5,006 bases of DNA from assembly GCA_027005175.1 (NCBI GenBank), contig JALTMC010000075.1:1-5006 (forward strand), in the 5' to 3' direction. Positions within the stretch are counted from its first letter, which is position 1; the number at the start of each line of letters is the position of its first letter. This DNA is from Myxococcales bacterium (GTDB taxonomy: Bacteria; Myxococcota_C; UBA6777). The notes under the pieces are model-generated. The model searched no databases. It worked only from the letters and a program-made list of their open reading frames with translations, and was not told where the DNA came from. This document shows, one piece after another, positions 1 through 5,006 of the stretch. The translations under genes were made by a program, and so were the position numbers.

Positions 1-292
1 ATCTGTAGGGGGAGAACGTCAATTTTTGAGTGTGACGTGTTCGTAGAGGTTTCGCTTTCTTATGACCAACATTCCAACGTTTTGCTTTACTTCCTTGCTC
101 CATCCCACTACAAATCAAGTCTGCTTCGGAACTCCGACTTTTGACTTTTTACACCTACTTGTGGCAGTATGGGTTCGCTTTGGAGGCATCAAACTCTGAG
201 ATACGTGATTTTTTTTGTGTCCTCTTTATGTCTGAACTGTTAGTAGGTGCGAGACTTTGTGGATAGTTTTGGGTGTTTTTTTTGGTTTGGTC

Positions 293-321
293 TTGACTCT
301 TTTGAAAGCGAGAACCAGATT
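293..321 (+). promoter_or_regulatory. Weak sigma-70-like promoter candidate
   Basis: A -35-like TTGACT at 293-298 is followed after 17 bases by CAGATT at 316-321, which matches only three of six positions of TATAAT. It would give a leader of about 50 nt before the gene at 381. A second TTGACT at 141-146 has an even poorer -10 partner. Spacing is right but the -10 is poor, so this is only a candidate. Confidence 0.2.
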
Positions 322-365
322 CACGGAATCTTCCTTTACAACACAATTCAGTCTTACTCCTCAAC

Positions 366-370
366 GAGGA
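366..370 (+). promoter_or_regulatory. Ribosome binding site of the flippase-like gene
   Basis: GAGGA lies 10 nt before ATG 381 and 7 nt before an in-frame TTG at 378. Both spacings are workable. I prefer the ATG as the stronger start codon; the TTG start would add only one residue. Confidence 0.6.
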
Positions 371-380
371 AATTGATTTG

Positions 381-1577
381 ATGTCAGCATCTCAAAATAC
401 AAATCCGTCTTCCTCTTTGGGAGCGGAACTCCCTGTGGAGGCGTCGGAAGGACAGTGGCCCATCAAGCGATTGATGACCGTCTTTTTTCTGTTGACGGCT
501 GCTGGTCTGACTTGGTTACTTATGCGTAATGGTGACGCCAACTTTTTGGAAGTTGGCTTGTTGCAGATCGTATCTCGTCCAGGCTTACTTCTCTTGTTGG
601 TGGTGCTACTCCTGCTGGAGTGGTATAGCGACTATCTGCGTTACTATGTTTTGGCACGCTATCTTGGGGTCTCGATGCCATTTCGGTTTGGGATCAAGAT
701 TGTATTTGCCAACCTATTTTTTTCCTACCTGACTCCTGGCGCAACCTTCGGTGCACCGGTCACCATCTATATGATGAAGAAAAATGGGGCAAAGTTACCC
801 AATGCGATCGCGCTGGCTGTGATAAAATCTTTCCTGCTGTTCTTTGTGATGCTGGCAGGAGGTGTGGTGGTCTTTCTCTTTGGAGACTTTGCATTGTCTC
901 TCTCCACACAGCGGCTGCTCTGGGTCTGTGCGGGCTTTATTAGCCTCCTTCTCGTGCTGTTGTTGGTCATCATCTTTCGCCCCAAGGTGGCTTCCCGTTG
1001 GAACGCATTTCTGTTTGAAAAAATGCGGGCCTTTGCTCTCCATCGCAACCATCCTGTGGATCGACTTCAGCGAATGGAGCAGGGCTTCAACACCACTCTA
1101 CAGGCTTTTGCGACCTTTGGTGCTTCCGGATTCTGGGCGATCTTTTTGGCCATCTTTACCACATGCCTCAACCTCTTTTTTGTCTTTGCCATCTCTGTCA
1201 CTCTGTTGTTTGCTCTCGGTTTTGAGATCTCCTCCAGTCAGGCTTGGTATTACTCTTTTCTTTACTACTTTTTGATTGCTTTTGCTCCGACACCCGGTGC
1301 CAGTGGCCTGGCTGAAGGAGGTGGGTACTTATTCTTTCAACACCTTGGCCCTATGTCATTGGTCAGCAGCTATGTTGTGCTGTGGCGATTGTTGACCTGT
1401 TATCTTGTGATCGCAATCGGTGCCTTTCTCTTCCTGCGATTTGTACGCGACGTTCAACTCAAAGATATCCAAACCATAGATAGCCCTCTTGTTGTACCAA
1501 CGTTAACTCCTCAACTGGTTGAACTTCGCGATATCCCCCCCGAAAATCAAACTGACACAGAGCCTCCCTCTTCCTAA
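381..1577 (+). CDS. Flippase-like integral membrane protein (UPF0104/YbhN, LPG synthase TM family)
   Basis: This 398-residue inner-membrane protein resembles the transmembrane flippase part of lysylphosphatidylglycerol synthase (MprF). It lacks the cytosolic aminoacyl-transferase domain of full-length MprF, so it is not predicted to make lysyl-lipids. Members of this family are thought to move or handle lipids or lipid-linked molecules; the substrate here cannot be told. A polar N-terminus of about 28 residues is followed by roughly seven or eight hydrophobic segments, near residues 30-48, 67-81, 105-125, 142-167, 178-199, 250-280, 288-303 and 326-354. Two family signatures are present: SYLTPGATFGAP (115-126) and FAPTPGASGLAEGG (301-314), the latter matching the usual PTPGGxGxxEGG-type motif. 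The tail from about 355 is polar, Pro/Glu-rich and probably cytosolic. Length is normal for stand-alone members. The next gene begins 86 bp downstream on the same strand, so co-transcription is possible. Family assignment is firm; function is open. Confidence 0.92.
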   Translation: MSASQNTNPSSSLGAELPVEASEGQWPIKRLMTVFFLLTAAGLTWLLMRNGDANFLEVGLLQIVSRPGLLLLLVVLLLLEWYSDYLRYYVLARYLGVSMPFRFGIKIVFANLFFSYLTPGATFGAPVTIYMMKKNGAKLPNAIALAVIKSFLLFFVMLAGGVVVFLFGDFALSLSTQRLLWVCAGFISLLLVLLLVIIFRPKVASRWNAFLFEKMRAFALHRNHPVDRLQRMEQGFNTTLQAFATFGASGFWAIFLAIFTTCLNLFFVFAISVTLLFALGFEISSSQAWYYSFLYYFLIAFAPTPGASGLAEGGGYLFFQHLGPMSLVSSYVVLWRLLTCYLVIAIGAFLFLRFVRDVQLKDIQTIDSPLVVPTLTPQLVELRDIPPENQTDTEPPSS

Positions 1578-1620
1578 TTTTCTTTCGGCTGTTGCAAAAA
1601 TAACAAAGTTCCCATAAAGC

Positions 1621-1647
1621 TATAGCCCTCTACTTTTTCAGGCTATG
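1621..1647 (+). promoter_or_regulatory. Small inverted repeat upstream of the peptidase RBS
   Basis: ATAGCC (1622-1627) pairs perfectly with GGCTAT (1641-1646), and a U-G pair may extend the stem by one. The loop is 13 nt and the arm ends four bases before the GGAGGG ribosome binding site. It is not followed by a T run, so it is not a standard terminator. It could be a weak hairpin or protein-binding site affecting translation, but a 6-bp stem can also arise by chance. Confidence 0.22.
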
Positions 1648-1650
1648 ACA

Positions 1651-1656
1651 GGAGGG
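1651..1656 (+). promoter_or_regulatory. Strong ribosome binding site of the S9 peptidase
   Basis: GGAGGG lies 7 nt before ATG 1664. This near-perfect Shine-Dalgarno match decides the start, which matters because the leader from this start is unusually long (59 residues before the predicted cleavage) and one might otherwise look for a later start. Confidence 0.8.
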
Positions 1657-1663
1657 AATACCT

Positions 1664-4600
1664 ATGCTGCGGTTCTTCAATCTGCTCCAACTTCCAATAC
1701 GTTCGTCTTTTTGGCAACTGTCTTCTTTGTTGCCGATCCAGCCTACTCTCAACTTGTTCCAACTTCCAATACATTCGTCTTTTTGGCAACGCTCCTGGTT
1801 TCTTTTGCTACCATTCTGCATGACAGTGTCTGCCCACGCCGATACCACTCCTCCCCAGCGTCGAAGTGTATCAAAGAAAGATAAGTCCATCCAGGCAAAA
1901 GCACCAACTGCTCGAAGAAAGCCAGTTGCTCGTGCGAAGGAACACGCAAAGCCAGCTGTCGGTGCAACGAAGAAAGTGAAAGTCAAAACGAGCAAACCAG
2001 TTGCTCGAACACAACCGACCACTCGAACAAAGCCTTCTGTAAAGAGGCGGTCGGCACCTGTACCGCAGGAGCTTCTTCCTACAAAGAAGGCAAAGAAAGC
2101 GATCAAGGCCAAGAAGAAGGCAAAGAAAGCGATCAAGGCCAAGAAGAAGGCGAAGAAAGTTGCATCGACGAAGCGATGGTTGAAGGAGTGGTTAGCGTTG
2201 GGTCCAGCGCGGGTCTGGCTGCCGGCGTTTCACAAGCATAAGGCAGGCAAGTATACGTTGTCTCACTTTCTAAAACAGCGGCATTTGGAGGTGAATCGGT
2301 TGTGGCCGAAGGTTGGAGAGCAGCGTACTTGGTTTCTGTCAAAGCATCTGACCTGGAAGAAGCACAATGGTTCTTTCGGTGGTCATCGCAAAAAGGCACA
2401 CGTTGCCTATCTGGCAACGTACCTTCATGCAAAGCATTATGTGGAAGTTGGCCTGGCTCTTCAGTCTCATCATCGGCTTCGGGTCTTTTTGGATGGTCGT
2501 GTTGTGGCTACAAAAGCAGGTTGTTCTTCGTTTCTGAAAGGAAAGAAGAAAACAAAGCGTCAAGCGGGAGAGAAGAAGGCCACAGTGAAGCAGGCTGTGA
2601 AAGCTAACAGAGAAGGTGCGAAGAAAGTCTCAAAGGTTGTTAGAGGCAAGGCACAAAATGCTTTGTTGCTTCGTTTGACAACGTTGTTGGAGCAGCAAAA
2701 CAAGATCATCCAGCAGCAGGCGAAGACCATCGCGCAACAGAGTTTGAGTCGGGGGGGGGCAGCAGTGGCGCGTAAACCACGCAAACGTGGGCCGGGATCT
2801 GCTCGTGCAACGCTGCGTTTGAATCCAGGTGTACATCTGTTGGTGGTGAAGACGCTGTTTGATCCGGCTTGTCGGGGAGACTGGTCTGTGAAAGGTAGCT
2901 TGAGCAACAAAGGTAAGGGTGATATTCGGTCGATCGTTATGCCTGGGCGAAAGCCAAGAGAGCGACACTCTGTGCGGTTTATGCTCAACCGAAAGAAGAT
3001 CGCGGGACTCTCTCTCTCCCCCAACGGGCAGGAGGTGGTTGTTCGGATGCGGCAGGTAAGTCCGGCAGGAAAGACAACTCACTGGTTGGAGCTTCGACGT
3101 GTTCGCGATGGGAAGCTTCTCTTCTCTTCTCGTCCGCATCGCGGGATGTACGGTCTTCAGTGGTCACCCAATGGCCGCTATTATAGCTTTGCAACATACA
3201 GCCGGAAAAAGGGGACATTGTGGGTCGTGAATCGGGCGTCGGGAAAGGTCAGAGCTTTGCTCTCTCGGATCTCGAAGCTGCGCTTTCATACCTGGGCTCC
3301 CAACAGTCGATTTTTGGTCTATGGAACGACCTACAAGGCCAAGCCCACCAAGAATGAAAAGACAGGCGCAAAGAGACTGCGTGGTATGGGCGATCGCTGG
3401 CCCTGGTATCGCATTCGCACCTTTTTGCACGCTGTCACTGTGGATGGTGCGACAAACATCCGCCTGACCGCTGGAGAGTGGAGCACAAACAGTCTTGCGA
3501 TCAGCCCCGACAGCAAGCGTCTTCTCTTTTCTCGAAATGTACACGATTATTCGGAGCGTCCTTTCTCCAAGAGCACTTTGTTTGAGCTGAATCTGGAGAC
3601 CATGAAGGTGAAGATCCTGCTGAAGAATCTGCATTGGTTTAAAGGTGCGATGTATTCACCCAATGGGAAGAAACTGCTGATTCAGGGAGGGCCTTCGTTG
3701 TTTGGAAAGCTGGGTCACGGTCCGGATCTTCCTTTGGACGCCATGGCGAACCAGTACGAAACAGAAGCGTATCTTTATGATCTGGAGCGGCGGGAGGTGG
3801 AGGCGATCACAAAACGCTTCGCTCCTAGTTTACGCAACGCATACTGGCATCCTCTTGATGGTCATATCTACATAACCGCGTTGAACCGAACACGCTACCA
3901 ACTGTACCGATACAATGTAAAATCAGGTGTGATTCAACAGATCCCTACGCATATCGATATGGCGCTGCGTGTGCAGTATGCTCGCAATAGCTCCAACATC
4001 GTTTATGTGGGTAGTGGTCTTAATTTTCCCGGTCGTTTGTATACTCTTGATTTGTGGAAACCCGTACCGCGTATTCTCTATGCTCCTGCCGATGATTGGT
4101 TATCGCGGCTTCATCTTGCGAAGGTCAAAGACTGGACAACATACAGCCTGAAAGGTGCTCGGATTCAAGGGCGTATCTACTATCCGCCCGGATTTGATCC
4201 CCGTAAAAAATATCCGATGATTGTCTACTACTATGGTGGGACATTTCCTATTACTCGATACTTTGACGGTCGCTATCCTTTCCAACTGTGGGCAGCTCAC
4301 GGTTTTGTTGTCTATGTACTGCAACCCAGTGGGGCCATTGGTTTTGGCCAACGCCACGCTGCCCGCCATGTCAATGAATGGGGCTCCCGTGTCGCAGATG
4401 AGATCATTCATGCCACCAGCCAGATGCTGGCAACCCATCCCTTTGTAGACGCCAAACGAGTCGGTTGCATCGGTGCAAGCTACGGTGGGTTTATGACGAT
4501 GTATCTGGTCACTCGCACCACTATGTTTGCTGCCGCCATTAGCCACGCAGGTATTAGCAACATTACAAGTTACTGGGGAGCCGGTTTCTGGGGCTATCTC

Positions 4601-4942
4601 TACAGTGCGGTAGCAACGGCCAAAAAGTATCCCTGGAGCCACCCTAAATTCTATATCAAACAGAGTCCTCTGTTTTCAGCCCACAAGGTCAAAACGCCCT
4701 TGTTGCTGATTCATGGTGACTCCGACACCAACGTCCCTCCCTCTGAAAGTTACCAGATGTATACCGCTCTCCGCTTGCTCAAACGTCCCGTCGAGCTTGT
4801 TCTTTTTCACAAATCAAACCACTGGATCCTCAATTACAAAAAGCGCATCCTCTGGACCAACACCATCCTCGCTTGGTTCGCCAAAAATCTCCAGAAGCAA
4901 CCTCTCTGGTGGAAGCGACTCCATGGAACAAAGAAACATTAA
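1664..4942 (+). CDS. Exported S9-family (prolyl oligopeptidase-like) serine peptidase with Lys-rich N-terminal extension
   Basis: This 1092-residue protein is predicted to be exported and to cleave peptides by a Ser-Asp-His triad. Residues 1-59 look like a long signal peptide with a hydrophobic core near 45-55 and AHA|D cleavage at 59/60. Residues 60-170 are Lys/Ala/Arg/Pro-rich and disordered-looking. Residues 172-285 (WLALGP start, VAYLATYL, RVFLDGRVV) and 381-415 (LNPGVHLLVVKTLF, DWSVKGSL) look like two parts of one galactose-binding-like beta-sandwich, split by a Lys-rich then Gln-rich coiled-coil insertion (about 287-378). Seven blade-like motifs follow near 449, 498, 542, 611, 662, 726 and 770 (for example LQWSPNGRYYSFA). 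The peptidase domain spans about 835-1078: YYYGG (855-859, probable oxyanion region), GASYGG with Ser939, HGDSDTNVP with Asp1021, and NHWI with His1053. From memory, the sequence from the beta-sandwich on matches a Bacteroidota-rich S9 subfamily without the basic additions. Substrate specificity is unknown. No key residue is missing; a G9 tract could affect expression. Confidence 0.95.
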   Translation: MLRFFNLLQLPIRSSFWQLSSLLPIQPTLNLFQLPIHSSFWQRSWFLLLPFCMTVSAHADTTPPQRRSVSKKDKSIQAKAPTARRKPVARAKEHAKPAVGATKKVKVKTSKPVARTQPTTRTKPSVKRRSAPVPQELLPTKKAKKAIKAKKKAKKAIKAKKKAKKVASTKRWLKEWLALGPARVWLPAFHKHKAGKYTLSHFLKQRHLEVNRLWPKVGEQRTWFLSKHLTWKKHNGSFGGHRKKAHVAYLATYLHAKHYVEVGLALQSHHRLRVFLDGRVVATKAGCSSFLKGKKKTKRQAGEKKATVKQAVKANREGAKKVSKVVRGKAQNALLLRLTTLLEQQNKIIQQQAKTIAQQSLSRGGAAVARKPRKRGPGSARATLRLNPGVHLLVVKTLFDPACRGDWSVKGSLSNKGKGDIRSIVMPGRKPRERHSVRFMLNRKKIAGLSLSPNGQEVVVRMRQVSPAGKTTHWLELRRVRDGKLLFSSRPHRGMYGLQWSPNGRYYSFATYSRKKGTLWVVNRASGKVRALLSRISKLRFHTWAPNSRFLVYGTTYKAKPTKNEKTGAKRLRGMGDRWPWYRIRTFLHAVTVDGATNIRLTAGEWSTNSLAISPDSKRLLFSRNVHDYSERPFSKSTLFELNLETMKVKILLKNLHWFKGAMYSPNGKKLLIQGGPSLFGKLGHGPDLPLDAMANQYETEAYLYDLERREVEAITKRFAPSLRNAYWHPLDGHIYITALNRTRYQLYRYNVKSGVIQQIPTHIDMALRVQYARNSSNIVYVGSGLNFPGRLYTLDLWKPVPRILYAPADDWLSRLHLAKVKDWTTYSLKGARIQGRIYYPPGFDPRKKYPMIVYYYGGTFPITRYFDGRYPFQLWAAHGFVVYVLQPSGAIGFGQRHAARHVNEWGSRVADEIIHATSQMLATHPFVDAKRVGCIGASYGGFMTMYLVTRTTMFAAAISHAGISNITSYWGAGFWGYLYSAVATAKKYPWSHPKFYIKQSPLFSAHKVKTPLLLIHGDSDTNVPPSESYQMYTALRLLKRPVELVLFHKSNHWILNYKKRILWTNTILAWFAKNLQKQPLWWKRLHGTKKH
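1686..1790 (+). repeat. In-frame direct repeat in the signal-peptide region (33 nt, 72-bp period)
   Basis: Positions 1686-1718 and 1758-1790 are identical except for one base (G at 1701, A at 1773). The offset is exactly 72 bp, or 24 codons, so the frame is kept. The copies encode LQLPIRSSFWQ (residues 8-18) and FQLPIHSSFWQ (32-42). Weaker similarity continues on both sides (for example 9 of 12 bases just upstream), which suggests a whole 72-bp unit was duplicated and the flanks have since diverged. Removing one unit would leave a leader of 35 residues, a normal signal-peptide length. Confidence 0.9.
2084..2159 (+). repeat. 30-bp tandem repeat coding for KKAKKAIKAK
   Basis: Two identical 30-bp units (2084-2113 and 2114-2143) are followed by a 16-bp partial third with one mismatch (2144-2159). 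Each unit codes for the decapeptide KKAKKAIKAK (residues 141-150 and 151-160), then KKAKK. The pattern resembles Lys/Ala-rich tails of histone H1 and bacterial H1-like proteins. Exact identity of the two units suggests recent slippage or ongoing copy-number change. Confidence 0.93.
2751..2759 (+). repeat. Nine-G homopolymer inside the peptidase gene
   Basis: Nine consecutive G lie in codons 363-366 (Arg-Gly-Gly-Ala), at the end of the coiled-coil insertion. Reading one extra G would put TAA at 2773-2775 in frame. Reading one fewer G would put TGA at 2820-2822 in frame. Either slip would yield a product of roughly 370-385 residues with no propeller or peptidase domain. Such G tracts are known slippage sites in phase-variable genes; whether this one varies, or is a sequencing artefact in length, cannot be seen here. 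Confidence 0.9.
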
Positions 4943-5006
4943 CTTATTTTTTCTTTTTCCATTTGAATCCGCTTTCGACACGCTTGTGGAAATCCATGGA
5001 ACAAAG
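4909..5006 (+). repeat. Short direct repeat spanning the end of the peptidase gene
   Basis: TCCATGGAACAAAG occurs at 4920-4933, inside the last codons of the peptidase, and again at 4993-5006, the last bases of the window. Both copies are preceded by GTGGAA (4909-4914 and 4986-4991), separated from the 14-mer by five bases in the first copy and one in the second. The second copy may continue past the window. The offset of 73 bp puts the two in different frames. Confidence 0.75.
4944..5006 (-). CDS. Possible 3' end of a convergent gene (partial)
   Basis: On the minus strand a frame is open from the right edge to TAA at 4946-4944, one base beyond the peptidase stop codon. The 20 visible residues end in ESGFKWKKKK, a plausible basic protein tail, and the Lys codons account for the T-rich run on the plus strand (4944-4958). 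Convergent genes often end this close together. The visible part is too short for any functional call. A competing reading is a plus-strand gene starting at ATG 4923 or ATG 4996 and running off the edge. Confidence 0.3.
   Translation of the reverse strand, partial: LCSMDFHKRVESGFKWKKKK

Larger units (their letters stand above)
1..377. other. 5' non-coding region, no supported gene
   Basis: This stretch upstream of the flippase-like gene is T-rich on the plus strand, with two runs of eight T (209-216 and 276-283). Neither T run follows a convincing GC stem, so I do not call a terminator. Two reading frames stay open from the left edge: plus frame 1 to a stop at 142-144 (47 codons), and a minus frame entering from about position 103, where an ATG could start a Lys/Arg-rich peptide running off the edge. 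Neither has a clear ribosome binding site or a recognisable protein motif, so I leave both uncalled. No tRNA-like fold or long repeat is visible. The region most likely holds the promoter and leader of the downstream gene. Confidence 0.5.

Noticed and set aside
1-144. Edge-open frames: plus frame 1 (47 codons to a stop at 142-144) and a minus frame from ATG at 103-101 running off the edge
   Set aside because: Both are about 50 codons or less, overlap each other, and show no motif or clear ribosome binding site; a flanking gene cannot be excluded but is not supported.
155-364. Minus-strand 69-codon reading frame in the 5' region
   Set aside because: It starts with TTG, lacks a ribosome binding site, has low-complexity Lys/Ser/Gln content with no family resemblance, and covers the likely promoter region of the plus-strand gene.
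1578-1663. Rho-independent terminator between the two genes
   Set aside because: The only stem is 6 bp and is followed by the ribosome binding site, not a T run.
1686-1790. CRISPR-like array
   Set aside because: Only two copies, in frame within a coding sequence, with the intervening segment itself partly similar to the flank of the second copy.
1630-2142. Minus-strand 170-codon frame opposite the leader and Lys-rich region
   Set aside because: Its Phe/Ala-rich and repeated segments are the antisense image of the Lys-rich and duplicated coding sequence; the plus strand has the strong ribosome binding site and continuous domains.
4100-4642. Minus-strand 180-codon frame opposite the peptidase domain
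   Set aside because: It lies wholly opposite the conserved catalytic region, whose plus-strand motifs are unambiguous.
381-4942. Functional coupling of a lysyl-lipid flippase with a Lys-rich exported protease
   Set aside because: The first protein lacks the lysyl-transferase domain, and adjacency of two envelope genes alone does not show a shared pathway.
4943-4965. Terminator after the peptidase gene
   Set aside because: The T-rich run has no preceding GC-rich stem and can be explained as Lys codons of a convergent gene.

Overview
The window carries two complete plus-strand protein genes, probably from a Gram-negative bacterium of intermediate GC content. The first (381-1577) is a polytopic membrane protein of the flippase-like UPF0104/YbhN family, related to the transmembrane half of lysylphosphatidylglycerol synthase (MprF). 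The second (1664-4942) is a large, apparently exported serine peptidase of family S9 (prolyl oligopeptidase family). Its catalytic domain resembles, from memory, a peptidase subfamily common in Bacteroidota. However, both genes start behind clear Shine-Dalgarno sequences (GAGGA and GGAGGG), which is unlike most Bacteroidota, so I do not assign a phylum.

Layout: positions 1-377 are T-rich and hold no convincing gene, only a weak promoter candidate for the first gene. The flippase-like gene follows. An 86-bp spacer (1578-1663) contains a small inverted repeat just before the strong ribosome binding site of the peptidase gene. The peptidase then fills most of the rest. The final 64 bases hold a short direct repeat and the possible tail of a convergent gene, or the possible start of a downstream one; the window ends too soon to decide.

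The peptidase is the interesting part. Its C-terminal half is an ordinary, intact S9 enzyme: about seven beta-propeller blade motifs, then an alpha/beta hydrolase with triad candidates Ser939, Asp1021 and His1053. Its N-terminal half is elaborated by local DNA events. The leader contains an in-frame 72-bp duplication. Next comes a histone-H1-like Lys/Ala/Arg/Pro stretch of about 110 residues, with a 30-bp tandem repeat. A beta-sandwich (galactose-binding-like) domain follows and is split by an insertion of about 90 residues that is Lys-rich and then Gln-rich coiled coil. A run of nine G lies in this insertion, where a one-base slip in either direction would quickly end translation before the enzyme domains.

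Both proteins belong to the cell envelope, one in the inner membrane and one predicted beyond it. They could share a transcript, but nothing in the sequence shows that they work together. I see no mobile element, CRISPR array, tRNA or rRNA.
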